DNA from: Heterobilharzia americana
Taxonomy: Eukaryota; Platyhelminthes; Trematoda; Strigeidida; Schistosomatidae
DNA length: 64,000 bases
NCBI GenBank assembly: GCA_944470555.2
Contig: OX104130.1
Coordinates: 68,019,160 to 68,083,159, forward strand
Reading direction: 5' to 3'
The notes below the pieces were generated by a model. That model was not told the origin of the DNA. It saw only the letters and a program-made list of their open reading frames with translations, and ran no database searches. Of this stretch, positions 10,813 to 21,915 are shown piece by piece (the stretch's first letter is position 1; each line of letters opens with the position of its first letter). The position numbers were made by a program, and so were the translations under genes.

Positions 10813-11290
10813 AATTCTATCACAGTGCCCAAGTTTTACACCTATACTCCTTTTTTTTCTTGTTACAGTTCATAAATGTGGGTTGGTAACGTCTCTATAA
10901 AGATATTTCATATAAATCTACTAGCTTTTACTTGATGGAATTATCAGTTCATGTGTTACTAATCTTTAAAGACGGAGAATACACATGACTCCTCTTCTTG
11001 CATAAGAGAAACCATCTTCGAAAAATAGTCATTAACTGTTAATTAGTTCGGCCATTTAATAGTTAGAAGAAGATCTTACAAGGTATTATAAATTTACCCA
11101 AATTTATCACCAGTGGATAACTGATAACGATCAGATGGAAATAATCATCGTAGAATCTCCCAAATAAGTGAGTTCGTTCAAGTTACCACACTCTATAACA
11201 GCAGGGAACGAATAAGTAGGTGGCGAAAATGATACAAAAGTAGATAAAGAAGTAACGGAGGCAAAAGAATTTCAAAATTAAGTTAGGTGA
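10813..11290. other. AT-rich sequence, nothing recognised
   Basis: Contains T-runs and short frames only. Confidence 0.5.
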
Positions 11291-11296
11291 AAATTT

Positions 11297-11680
11297 TCAC
11301 CCTTTAGAAGACGTCAAAGACTGAATAAACTTGTACCGTTGTGACCAACTTCGCATCATGTCGCCAACGGTCTCGATAGTCCATATTATCTGTGCCTTTC
11401 TATATAGCTCAGACACAAATTCAAAGATTTTCTGGAATGGTATCGCGTCTTGGCCCGACCACCCTGAGCCGTCTTCCAACCCAATCCTATTTTGACTAAC
11501 ATTACACATTATGGTTGGTAGTGCCTTGACATGAGCAACACATAAACAAACTATCTCAGTCAACGAACGTTTGCTACTTCATTGGCTGATTTCCCTACCT
11601 TGCATAGTACCCCCCTCCTTGCCTTGCAATCGCTCACAGAATGATTCCACCATACTGAAAGATGCTACAAAGACACCTGT
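11297..11680 (-). other. Unrecognised open frame, possibly repeat-derived
   Basis: An 88-codon minus-strand frame (11563-11297) includes HVKALPTIMCNVSQNRIGLE and FEFVSELYRKAQIIWTIETV. The same frame extends upstream to about 11680 with one stop. It has no motif I know. It may be a decayed transposon-derived gene or a dispersed repeat with apparent coding potential. Confidence 0.3.
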
Positions 11681-11772
11681 GTTCGAAAACCGGTAACCAC
11701 TTCACACCTACTTTCAATACCTATTTTTCAACCATATAACAGGAGATAGCAAACCGTAGAAAAATTAAATAC

Positions 11773-11783
11773 CTCCTATCATA
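11773..11783. repeat. Target-site duplication, 3' side of outer RTE element
   Basis: CCTCCTATCAT here and CCTTCTATCAT at 18496-18506 (10 of 11 bases) bracket the outer minus-strand RTE element exactly at its (TAA)n tail and its 5' end. Confidence 0.8.
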
Positions 11784-12613
11784 TTATTATTAGTCCCTTG
11801 GGTTCCTAATGGAATATAGGGCTTCAATAGAACGTCTCCATTCCACTTTGTTCTCTGAAATCTTTTCAACCTGGCTCCACGACAGCCTACAAGCTCTCAT
11901 TTCATCCTCACACGATCTCCTCCATGTCACCCCCGCCTTGGACGCCCAACTCGTCGCTTCCCATGGGCGTTCCACTCGACAGCTTGGCCTGCAGCGTGAT
12001 GTCCTCAGTCGGCATTCGCAGTGTATGGCCAATCCATCTCCACTTCCTTCCAGTGCATATTTGTTGCGTGACAGCTTCTTGGTTGGTTCGTTCCCAGAGC
12101 TCCTTGTTGCTTATTTTTTCTGGCCATCTGATCTTCAGCAGCGAGCATAAGCAGTTGTTGATGAATGTCTGTAGTTTATTGGAAATGCCTTTCGTGACGC
12201 GCCAAGTCTCTTAACCATACATAAGCACTGAATTGACGTTGGTGTTGAAAATCCTTATCTTGTTCCGCATGTTGAGTGCAGAAGATCTCTACACTAGTTT
12301 CAGGCTAATGAACGCCTGTCTTGCTTTTCCGAATCTGACTTTGACATCCTCGTCTGTGCCTGTGTCGCCTGTAGTTGAAACAGTGCTTCCTAGATAGGTG
12401 AAGGAGGTTACTTCCTTCAAGTTTCTCCCGTTGACGGTGATTGGAGTTTGTTGTTGTTGTTGATGGTGGTGGTGCTGTATCTTCATCACTTCTGTCTTCT
12501 CTATATTCACTTGAATGGTGTGCCATCTCCGCTGCCCTGCTCTGCCTCTTCTGAAAACTTGTTAGTTTTCGCCTGTAGATCTTCAAGTTTGTACGACACT
12601 AGACACAGGTCAT
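11784..12613 (-). mobile_element. Outer RTE LINE (SR2-like), 3' part
   Basis: The complement of this segment matches 15150-15959 of the inner copy. It carries the last part of the RT region, the 3' untranslated region and a short TAATAAT tail. It is joined across the inner insertion to 15973-18495: the broken sequence reads on from ..GATGACCTGTGTCT to AGTGTCG.. once the inner element and one copy of its duplication are removed. The outer element is then about 3.35 kb and full length. Its RT is cut in the codons following the FANDD motif. Confidence 0.85.
12601..12613. repeat. Target-site duplication, 5' side of inner RTE element
   Basis: AGACACAGGTCAT here is repeated exactly at 15960-15972, flanking the inner plus-strand element. 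The first A may belong to the tail. Confidence 0.88.
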
Positions 12614-12871
12614 AACCTCGCCTGGTTAACTAGTTCACTAGTTACTAGCCGGTCCTAAGCCCGGGTAAACACGGAAGGTTGGGCATAGGGCTAGCAACCC
12701 TACCCCGGAAAACAAATCTAACAGCTAAAGAAACTTCAAAGCACAAACAAAATATAAAAAATGAAAACAAACTTATTCCCCGCTGGAATCGGAGAGGCGA
12801 AATGACGCCAGTTGGTGAAAGCCTGACTTCAGGAAGCCAATCGGCCGGGCCGAGGTGTCTTCCGTCTATAG

Positions 12872-13620
12872 ATGAAAGCGAAAGTAAACGTGGGGACATG
12901 GAATGTCCGTACGATGTTTGAACCCAGTAAGGCAGCCCAGATTGCAAAAGAGATGAGAAGGTATCACATCGAAGTGCTTGGGATTTGCGAAAGCAGATGG
13001 AATGGGAGTGGACTCTCCAAACTGTCAACTGGAGAATCAATAATCAACTCCGGTCACCCAGACAACAACCACGAGCACACTGAGGGAGTGGCTATCATGA
13101 TGTCCCCAACAGCATCGAAGGCTCTCATGCAGTGGGAACCAATCTCCTCCAGGATCATGACAGCAAGATTCAACTCAAAAGGAAGGAAGGTCACAATCAT
13201 ACAATGTTATGCACCTACAAATAATGCAGAGCAAGAGAAAAAGGAGGATTTCTACAGACAACTTCAGTCAACACTGGACAAGACCTCAGTTGGCGATATC
13301 AAAATTCTAATGGGTGACATGAATGCCAAACTGGGAGGGGACAACACGGGAAGAGAACTAACCATGGGTCGAGAAGCGCTAGGTGGAGTGAAGTGAACGA
13401 GAATAGAGAATTGTTTGCAGAATTCTGTGCACTCAACGATTTGGTGATTGGAGTCAGGCAGTGTGTTCAAGCACAAGGATATCCACAAAGCGACGTGGAT
13501 TTGATTTCACCAGATGGACACACTAAAAATCAGATCGACTTTATCTCAATGTGTAGAAAGTGGAGACACAGTCAGCCTACTTGACACAAGATCAGATCAG
13601 GAGGGGGAGCAGATGTAGGT
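12872..13620 (+). pseudogene. RTE apurinic-like endonuclease domain (inner copy), frameshifted
   Basis: The domain opens with VNVGTWNVRTM, then GICESRWNGSG (catalytic Glu), IQCYAPTNN and LMGDMNAKLGG (Asp/Asn), and NQIDFI further on. In the family it nicks the target to prime reverse transcription. A 5-base direct duplication (GTGAAGTGAACG) at about 13390 shifts the frame, and a second shift follows in the VFKHKDI-like region. The final catalytic SDH is represented by GSHH, so Asp appears lost. The same lesions occur in the outer copy (17713-18237 and 17525-17716). Confidence 0.85.
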
Positions 13621-14204
13621 TCACACCACTCATTATCTAGTGCAAGGAACCTTCCAGATCAAGTTGAAAGCCTTCAATTCAAGGAACCTGGTGATAGACC
13701 GCAGTTCAAGTACAACACTCGCAAACTGAAGGACGAAACTACAAAGGAAATCTTCACGGCAGCCATCAAGACGAAATGGGAGACATCGAGGAACATCCCT
13801 GAAGAAACCTGTGTGGAAGAACACTGGAAGTCTTTGAAAGAGATTTGGAAAGAAACCTGCCCAGCCGTATCAGGAAAGAAGAAGAAAGAAGACAAGGACT
13901 AGAATGGATCTCGATGGATACATGGAAGCTGATAGAGGAGGGAGAGGAGGATGATGAAGCAGAAGATGAACCAGTGCAGTGCAAGGATGCTCAGCGACAA
14001 GAGGAACTGAGTACAGTGTATAAAACACTACACTGGACAAAGAAGTGAAGAGGAGTGCACGCAAAGACAAAAGACACTTCTACGAAACACTGGCAAGTGA
14101 AGCAGAACAGGCTGCTGGTAGGCGAGACAGAGACCTGACAACATTGTATCAAATAACCAGGTTACTATCTGGTAGGGGAGAGATCAACGCAGACGAAACC
14201 AATA

Positions 14205-15440
14205 AAAGATGAAGAAGGAAATTTAATTACAAAAGAAGAGAAACAGAGGAAACGATGGGCCGACCACTTCAAGAAGCTCTTGAATCGACCACCACCACCA
14301 CCTGCACTTCGTCAAGAAATACCACCTACAGCCGCTGAACTACAAGTGAACATAAATCCTCCAACAAAAGTGGAAGTCCTGAACGCCACAAAGCTACCGA
14401 AATGTGGGAAAGCAGCAGGACCAGATGGAATCCCGTCAGAAGCATTGAGAACAGACTCAGAGACAACAGCGGACATGCTCACACCACATCACTATTGCAG
14501 AAGGTGTGGAAGGAAGCGAAGGTACCTGCTTATTGATTGGAAGAAGGGTTACCTTGTCAAACTGCCGAAGAAGGGAGACCTCAGTGCTTGCAAGAACTGG
14601 CGCGGAATCACTCTCCTGTCCACCCAGAGCAAGTAAAATATTAAGCCGCATCATCCTAGAGAGGCTTAAAGACGCACTGGATTCAAAACTACGACCGGAA
14701 CAGGCAGGCTTCAGGAAGTACAAATCATGTGCAGACCAAATTGCAACGCTTCGCATCATCATAGAACAGAGCATAGAATGGCAATCAGCTCTCTACCTCA
14801 ACTTCATCGACTTTGAGAATGCCTTTGACAGCGTCGACCGAGAAGTAATTTGGAAACTGCTTCAATACTACGGAGTACTGCAAACCTTTATCCGCCTCAT
14901 TCAACAACTATATGAAGATGCCACATGCCAAGTAATTCACAGTGGGAAGCTCAGTGATGATTTTGAAGTGAAGTGAAGATAGGAGTAGGAGTGAAACAAG
15001 GTTACCTACTATCCCCTATGATATTCCTTATTGTGGTGGACTGGATCATGCAGCAAACAGTAGGCAGCAAGAAGAGGGGGATACACTGGACGACGGAAAA
15101 GAACCTAGAAGTCTTGGATTTCGCCAACGATGACTTGTGCCTGATGTCACATAAACTTGAAGATCTGCAGGCAAAAACTAACAAGTTGATAGAAGAGGCA
15201 GCTAAGACGGGACTTCAAGTGAATATAGAGAAGACAGAAGTGATGAAGATACAGCACCACCACCATCAACAACAACAACAAACTCCAATCACTGTCAACG
15301 GGAGAAACTTGAAGGAAGTAACCTCCTTCACCTATCTAGGAAGCACTGTTTCAACTACAGGCGACACAGGCACAGACGAGGATGTCAAAGTCAGATTCGG
15401 AAAAGCAAGACAGGCGTTCATTAGCCTGAAACTAGTGTAG
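14205..15440 (+). pseudogene. RTE reverse transcriptase domain (inner copy), broken
   Basis: KCGKAAGPDGIPSEAL marks the RT start (about 14400), with NWRGITLLS, FIDFENAFDSVDRE (first catalytic Asp), KQGYLLSPMIF and LDFANDDLCLMS at the position of the usual FADD box. The frame breaks near 14636, 14976 (a GAAGTG duplication) and elsewhere. The C-terminal part has a His/Gln run (HHHHQQQQQ) and the NGRNLKEVTSFTYLGSTVST motif typical of the family. An extra Asn splits the catalytic box. Confidence 0.8.
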
Positions 15441-15959
15441 AGATCTTCTGCACTCAACATGCGGAACAAGATAAGGATTTCAACACCAACGTCAATTCAG
15501 TGCTTATGTATGGTTAAGAGACTTGGCGCGTCACGAAAGGCATTTCCAATAAACTACAGACATTCATCAACAACTGCTTATGCTCGCTGCTGAAGATCAG
15601 ATGGCCAGAAAAAATAAGCAACAAGGAGCTCTGGGAACGAACCAACCAAGAAGCTGTCACGCAACAAATATGCACTGGAAGGAAGTGGAGATGGATTGGC
15701 CATACACTGCGAATGCCGACTGAGGACATCACGCTGCAGGCCAAGCTGTCGAGTGGAACGCCCATGGGAAGCGACGAGTTGGGCGTCCAAGGCGGGGGTG
15801 ACATGGGGGAGGTCGTGCGAGGAGGAAATGAGAGGTTGTGGGCTGTCGTGGGACCAGGTTCAAAAGATCTCAGAGAACAGAGGTCACTGGAGGCGTGCTA
15901 CTGAAGCCCTATGTTCCACTAGGAACCCAAGGCACTAATAATAATAATAATATAATAAT

Positions 15960-15972
15960 AGACACAGGTCAT
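15960..15972. repeat. Target-site duplication, 3' side of inner RTE element
   Basis: Exact match to 12601-12613; also the point where the outer element's RT region resumes. Confidence 0.88.
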
Positions 15973-18495
15973 CGTTGGCGAAATCCAAATCTTCTAGGTT
16001 CTTTTCCACGGTCCAGCCAGCGCATCTTCCTCTTCTCGCTCCCCACTGTTTTTTGCATGGTCCAGTTCAGTCAACCGCAATCAGGAATATCATGGGTGAT
16101 AGTAGGCAGCCTTGTTTCACTCCTGTCTTCACTTCAAAATCATCACTGAGCTTCCCATTGTGAATTACTTGGCATGTAGCATCTTCGTATAGCTAGTTGT
16201 TGAATGAGGCTGATAAAGATTTGCGGTATTCCGTAGTATTGAAGCAGCTTCCAAATTACCTCTCGGTCGACGCTGTCATAGATCTTCTCAAAGTCGATAA
16301 AGTTGAGGTAGAGAGTTGACTGCAATTCTATACTCTGTTCTATGATGATGCGTGGTGTGGCGTTGCAATTCGGTCTGCACATGATTTGTGCTTCCTGAAG
16401 CCTGCCTATCCGGGTGGTAGTTTCGAATCTGGCGCATCCTTTTGCCTCTCCAAGATGATGCGACCTAATATTTTGCTTGCTCTGGGTGGACAGGAGAGTG
16501 ATTCCACACCGGTTCTTGCAAGCACTGAGGTCTCCCTTCTTCGGCAGTTTGACAAGGTAACCCTTCTTCCAATCAATAAGCAGGTACCTTCGCTTCCTTC
16601 CACACCTTCTGCAATAGTGATGTGGTGTGAGCATGTCCGCTGTTGTCTCTGAGTCTGTTCTCAATGCTTCTGACGGGATTCCATCTGGTCCTGCTGCTTT
16701 CCCACATTTCGGTAGCTTTGTGGCGTTCAGGACTTCCACTTTTGTTGGAGGATTTATGTTCACTTGTAGTTCAGCGGCTGTAGGTGGTATTTCTTGACGA
16801 AGTGCAGGTGGTGGTGGTGGTCGATTCAAGAGCTTCTTGAAGTGGTCGGCCCATCGTTTCCTCTGTTTCTCTTCTTTTGTAATTAAATTTCCTTCTTCAT
16901 CTTTTATTGGTTTCGTCTGCGTTGATCTCTCCCCTACCAGATAGTAACCTGGTTATTTGATACAATGTTGTCAGGTCTCTGTCTCGCCTACCAGCAGCCT
17001 GTTCTGCTTCACTTGCCAGTGTTTCGTAGAAGTGTCTTTTGTCTTTGCGTGCACTCCTCTTCACTTCTTTGTCCAGTGTAGTGTTTTATACACTGTACTC
17101 AGTTCCTCTTGTCGCTGAGCATCCTTGCACTGCACTGGTTCATCTTCTGCTTCATCATCCTCCTCTCCCTCCTCTATCAGCTTCCATGTATCCATCGAGA
17201 TCCATTCTAGTCCTTGTCTTCTTTCTTCTTCTTTCCTGATACGGCTGGGCAGGTTTCTTTCCAAATCTCTTTCAAAGACTTCCAGTGTTCTTCCACACAG
17301 GTTTCTTCAGGGATGTTCCTCGATGTCTCCCATTTCGTCTTGATGGCTGCCGTGAAGATTTCCTTTGTAGTTTCGTCCTTCAGTTTGCGAGTGTTGTACT
17401 TGAACTGCGGTCTATCACCAGGTTCCTTGAATTGAAGGCTTTCAACTTGATCTGGAAGGTTCCTTGCACTAGATAATGAGTGGTGTGAACCTACATCTGC
17501 TCCCCCTCCTGATCTGATCTTGTGTCAAGTAGGCTGACTGTGTCTCCACTTTCTACACATTGAGATAAAGTCGATCTGATTTTTAGTGTGTCCATCTGGT
17601 GAAATCAAATCCACGTCGCTTTGTGGATATCCTTGTGCTTGAACACACTGCCTGACTCCAATCACCAAATCGTTGAGTGCACAGAATTCTGCAAACAATT
17701 CTCTATTCTCGTTCACTTCACTCCACCTAGCGCTTCTCGACCCATGGTTAGTTCTCTTCCCGTGTTGTCCCCTCCCAGTTTGGCATTCATGTCACCCATT
17801 AGAATTTTGATATCGCCAACTGAGGTCTTGTCCAGTGTTGACTGAAGTTGTCTGTAGAAATCCTCCTTTTTCTCTTGCTCTGCATTATTTGTAGGTGCAT
17901 AACATTGTATGATTGTGACCTTCCTTCCTTTTGAGTTGAATCTTGCTGTCATGATCCTGGAGGAGATTGGTTCCCACTGCATGAGAGCCTTCGATGCTGT
18001 TGGGGACATCATGATAGCCACTCCCTCAGTGTGCTCGTGGTTGTTGTCTGGGTGACCGGAGTTGATTATTGATTCTCCAGTTGACAGTTTGGAGAGTCCA
18101 CTCCCATTCCATCTGCTTTCGCAAATCCCAAGCACTTCGATGTGATACCTTCTCATCTCTTTTGCAATCTGGGCTGCCTTACTGGGTTCAAACATCGTAC
18201 GGACATTCCATGTCCCCACGTTTACTTTCGCTTTCATCTATAGACGGAAGACACCTCGGCCCGGCCGATTGGCTTCCTGAAGTCAGGCTTTCACCAACTG
18301 GCGTCATTTCGCCTCTCCGATTCCAGCGGGGAATAAGTTTGTTTTCATTTTTTATATTTTGTTTGTGCTTTGAAGTTTCTTTAGCTGTTAGATTTGTTTT
18401 CCGGGGTAGGGTTGCTAGCCCTATGCCCAACCTTCCGTGTTTACCCGGGCTTAGGACCGGCTAGTAACTAGTGAACTAGTTAACCAGGCGAGGTT
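15973..18495 (-). mobile_element. Outer RTE LINE (SR2-like), 5' part
   Basis: Minus-strand 5' untranslated region, endonuclease (18237-17525) and RT up to the catalytic box (about 16830-15973). From 18495 to about 16512 it aligns without any net indel to 12614-14597 of the inner copy. Conceptual peptides in many frames are identical there, including the frameshifts. Downstream of 16512 the two copies diverge noticeably. RT landmarks are KCGKAAGPDGIPSEAL, FIDFEKIYDSVDRE and LDFANDD. Confidence 0.88.
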
Positions 18496-18506
18496 CCTTC
18501 TATCAT
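18496..18506. repeat. Target-site duplication, 5' side of outer RTE element
   Basis: CCTTCTATCAT, a 10/11 match to 11773-11783. Confidence 0.8.
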
Positions 18507-19990
18507 AGGTATTCGCATATCTTGCTGGCGCTACACACAGCGTAAGCTGGCGAATCCCAAAGAGTCTTTTTGTATACCGGATGATTTTCTTTAGTAGCCA
18601 ACACTTTCTGGTTAATGCAACTCCCTAGGTAAATGATCCCCATAGTACCTCCATTCTTAAAATCTTCTGGTCCAACATCAGCAGATCCTGCCGCTTTGCA
18701 CCGTTTCATGTTTGAAACAATTTTCACAGTGTCGAGGAGAGTTGAAGGGTCGGCATCTACGTCCCATTCAGGTTCAGGCTGGATGTTGGGTCAGTTGAAC
18801 TTTGCTTCAAAGTGTTCCAGCCATCTTTCCTGAAAGGTTGTCATCATCCCATCCTTTACGGTGATGGTTGCACTAACCATTGTCTTCTTCTTGCCAGTAT
18901 ACCTAATAAATCTAAATAATTGCCAAGTAATACTGTATGCTGATATTTTCTCCACCTTTCTAGCCTTTGCCACCCATCACTGATCTTGATCATTGCGGAC
19001 ACTCTTGATCAATTTACTTTTGAGTTGCTTTCGCTCTTCGTTGTGGTCAGAGTGAGATGGAATCAGTCTTCTCGCATCAATCAGTTAGGGTGACTTCGAG
19101 AAATCCAGTGACGTTTGCTGACTTTCGGATGCAGGTTACCAACTGTCTTTACCGCCGTTTCTACAGCAGAACTTAGATCACACTAGGTTTCCCCAGAATA
19201 AGTATTGCTGTCACGTCCAGATAAACGTCTAGCTAACTCCCCCCTGAATACCTGCTTGGTGACCTCATCCAACAACTGAGAAAGGACAAGCTCTACTATC
19301 ACGTGTTTCGTGTAACGCTAAGGCCAGTGCTAGCGTGTGACTGGAGTCCAAACCGATACTCTAGAAAGAGCTAGAATTCTCCACCGATCCCCCCAACGAT
19401 GGCTTACATCATTACGATCTGTCTATGTCCATAATTGGTTTGATATCGGCAGACACTATATGAGGTGGTGTCTCTCTTTATGCATAAAGTTATTGCTGGC
19501 CAGAAACGAGTGGCTGTCGGAAGGAAACTGCAACAGACAATCACCGTTCTCAGTTCACTAACATGAGATTCCATACATACTCCCAAGATGCCTTCCCGAC
19601 TGGCCCAACTTGTCTACTGGAGCGTTAAAGTCACCTGCTATTATGACTATATCTGAACATTTTGCCTTCTGTAGCAGGACTGATAGCTTCTTATAGAATT
19701 CATCCTTTGCACCGTCCGAAATCCAGTCAATGGACGTTCATGTAAACATTGTGAATAGGCATCGACAGGTCTCACGACCCTTACTAGTTCCTACAGATCC
19801 ATTCAGCCGAAAGGTACACAAACGAATGTTGACTGGTATCCAGTCTATAAGTGCTCTTTATCCTCTAGAAAATAGTGCCATACCTACAGCAGGTAGTCCA
19901 TGAGGGCTAACTAATAAATTTCTGGACAATGGAAAAGTGAATTTTGTGGATTCGTAGAGTAACCTATGTATCTGTCTAGTTCTTCCTGAC
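18507..19990 (-). pseudogene. Old Perere-3-like RTE element, endonuclease and RT relic
   Basis: The minus-strand peptide order matches the RTE element at 61.6-64 kb. Endonuclease pieces lie near 19720-19300 (a KCSDIVIIAGDFNAPVDKL-like stretch, then RHLGS, ENGDCLLQF and NFMHKERHHL). These are followed by LFRFIRYTGKKKTMVSATIT and QERWLEHFEAKFN (18973-18791), then MKRCKAAGSADVGPEDFKNG (18727-18503). Stops and indels are frequent. The outer SR2-like element sits at its downstream end; I could not find its continuation left of 11773. Confidence 0.7.
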
Positions 19991-20159
19991 CCGTACTGGC
20001 TAAAATCTAACGATCAAATTTAGCCTTAAGTCATGTGACGTCACTTGAATAAGTGTTCATACTGCAAACTCGACCCATAAATTTCGGTCAGTGCGGAACT
20101 AGATGGCAGATGCATTGATTACCCACTGGTGAATGATTCATGCATACAGTCTAGTAGAA

Positions 20160-20352
20160 CAAGAGGTTAGTCGTAGCCTGAATAGCTAATTGGTATAGAC
20201 TCCAACTTCAGTACTGAGTGATGCATATCGAAAAATGGAGGCAGCCTCAGCTTTTTCATGGCAACAGGCATACCTCTCTGACAAGTGCCAACAAACACGA
20301 AACCGAGGTTTTTGGTTTCCTGCTCAATAACTCCCAACAAGTGTTAACAATT
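20160..20352 (+). mobile_element. SINE-like repeat, gamma hammerhead
   Basis: A weak tRNA-like head (CCTGAATAGCTAATTGGTAT) is followed by CTCTCTGACAAGTGCCAACA, AACACGAAACCGAGG and TTTCCTGCTCAATAACTCCC. CTGACAA (20278-20284) has one core change (G8 to A). The GAAA box (20299-20302) and the GTG/CAC stem II are intact. The short palindromic ACCGAGGT can serve as stem III. Predicted weak or inactive. Confidence 0.55.
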
Positions 20353-20639
20353 TATAGGATTTATGAAAACGTTACTATCAGTCGATTTATATTCTGCTGT
20401 AGAATAAATTACCACTCAGTGTTTATGTATTTAATATCTATTACTCCCAGTCGCGTAACTTTTATTTTCAAAGTGTTAGAAGTATCTCCAGCTTGTTCGC
20501 TAATTTTCTTTCAAACTGAATGCCATCTAAACTTCTTGAGTTATAAAGCTCGAAATTACTTGACCAATAAAAATGGACACAGAGTCTGTTTATCAATCAT
20601 ACATCCAAGGATGACAGAATTATTAAATCCACCTAATTG

Positions 20640-20705
20640 GCAGGATTGGGAAACTATCAACTAGGACGAAATAGCTGTCCAGTGCTACCACGCTTCTAAT
20701 GGTTC
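20640..20705 (+). ncRNA. Decayed beta hammerhead
   Basis: Carries CTAGGACGAAATAGCTGTCC and AGTGCTACC, the 3' half of the beta hammerhead: GAAA box (20668-20671), palindromic AGCT in stem III, and the GTC triplet at 20677-20679. The 5' half with CTGANGA is not recognisable. Confidence 0.5.
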
Positions 20706-21169
20706 TCGAACGCAAGTCAGTCAGCCATTAATACTACTTTGAAACTTAACAATAATCAGCATTTTTAACGTTAATCCCCTATTATAACAATAATTTATCC
20801 ATTTGCAAATAATTTCTTGTTCTGCAAGCCTCTTGCGCTTCATACTTACTTCCACATAACTCTTCTATTTTTTTCACCTGATCTTTCACAACTTCATCAA
20901 GAACACTTTCATCGTTGCTATACATACTACTTATATGCCTTCTCATAAGTAGCTATCACAGCATTTTGAAATGAATGATGTCAGATAATTCAGAATTGAT
21001 ATAACTGTGCATTCTTACACCTTAAGTCACGAAATATTTCAGTTGCGCACTAAATGAATTATTTACCTAACACATGCAAAGCATATGACATTTCTTCCTG
21101 CATGTTTTTAACCACCCGTAGGTCTTATAATGATACCCCCAATTCTCCATTGCTATACAGGACCAGAGT

Positions 21170-21352
21170 GCTCAGGTGGTGGCTGTCGCACCCAAGTGGC
21201 TTAGTAGGTAACGCTCTAGTGTTTGAAGCGAAGAGTACCGAGTTTGAGCCTCAGTGGGAACAGCACCACTCACTGGAGTGTGGGTACATCCAGCTGACGA
21301 GCCCAGTAGGACGAAACGCAAGTCATGGGTTCCACTTCTAGCTGCCAAGATC
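21170..21352 (+). mobile_element. Sm-alpha-like SINE with intact hammerhead core
   Basis: The head CAAGTGGCTTAGTAGGTAAC (A box) and GTACCGAGTTTGAGCCTC (B box) is followed by a hammerhead in which every invariant core position I can check is present: CTGACGA (21294-21300), stem II GCCCAGTAGG, GAAA (21313-21316) and GTC (21322-21324). The tail is GGTTCCACTTCTAGCTGCC. In the known Sm-alpha family the transcript self-cleaves after the GUC. This is the best candidate here for residual ribozyme activity, though stem II is short. Confidence 0.72.
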
Positions 21353-21423
21353 CGTATAGCAGTTCTAGGTCTGTTTACACTTCCTTTTGGTTTCAATGAA
21401 AACTTAAGTCTCACTTGTCGCCA

Positions 21424-21624
21424 CCTACAGGTGAACTTTAATAACAGGTAGCCATGTGGTATGCCTGTCACTTGTTCGTGTTCTACCGTGGATTCATAGG
21501 CAGTCGCTTTGAAAATCCATCTCGGAACCATTTCAATAGATAATATATGCGGCGACTCAACCAAACGATTGATAAATTTCAATTGTAAATGATCAGTTAC
21601 AATATAAAACTTTGTATGGAACAC
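21424..21624 (-). pseudogene. Retroelement RNase H-like fragment
   Basis: The minus-strand peptide FHTKFYIVTDHLQLKFINRL followed by SPHILSIEMVPRWIFKATAY and STVEHEQVTGIPHG follows the pattern of the C-terminal RNase H and connection region of gypsy/BEL-type pol (TDH, then RW..YE, then VEH..G..IPH). Nothing upstream or downstream extends the polyprotein, and the alpha SINE on the opposite strand abuts it. Confidence 0.55.
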
Positions 21625-21915
21625 ATATATTCACCAAATGGTAGACGCTGCCTCATTCAGGGTTTAAAGATATCGCTATTCAAAGATACTCAAAGGTTTT
21701 GAAGTATAGATAATGACAATCTTTCTTCCTTCCTTTAACACTACATCTCTGCCAGGGTATCGGAAAACTGTGTTCACCCAGAAACTTTAAAAAATTTCGC
21801 AGGGGAAATATTTGTGCATGAGGGCACTTCGATGAATGGTGCAAGCCGATTTGTATGTGGTCTAAAACCAGTTGATCTATTGATTGGTCACGAAAGAGCA
21901 ACCAATTTCATGTCC

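Larger units (their letters stand above)
12614..15959 (+). mobile_element. Inner full-length RTE LINE (SR2-like)
   Basis: A 3,346-bp non-LTR element with 5' end AACCTCGCCTGG, 3' end CCACTAGGAACCCAAGGCAC and a (TAA)n-type tail, flanked by a 13-bp duplication. Endonuclease and RT belong to the RTE clade, to which the schistosome families SR2 and Perere-3 are assigned. The 5' end coincides exactly with the outer copy's 5' end, so both are full length. Several frameshifts and stops break the ORF, so it cannot now encode its own machinery. Confidence 0.88.

Noticed and set aside
12614..12740. HDV-like ribozyme at the RTE 5' end
   Set aside because: I could not assemble the nested double pseudoknot by hand; kept only as a test to run.
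12645..18464. Many open frames antisense to the RTE elements (for example 131 codons at 12645-13040 and 18069-18464)
   Set aside because: They are exact antisense shadows of the endonuclease region and appear in both arms only because the DNA is duplicated.
20218..20664. 148-codon plus-strand frame
   Set aside because: Starts inside a gamma SINE and runs into a beta hammerhead; no domain or splice context.
21172..21624. 150-codon minus-strand frame as one protein
   Set aside because: It is a fusion of an RNase H scrap (21424-21624) with the antisense of an alpha SINE.
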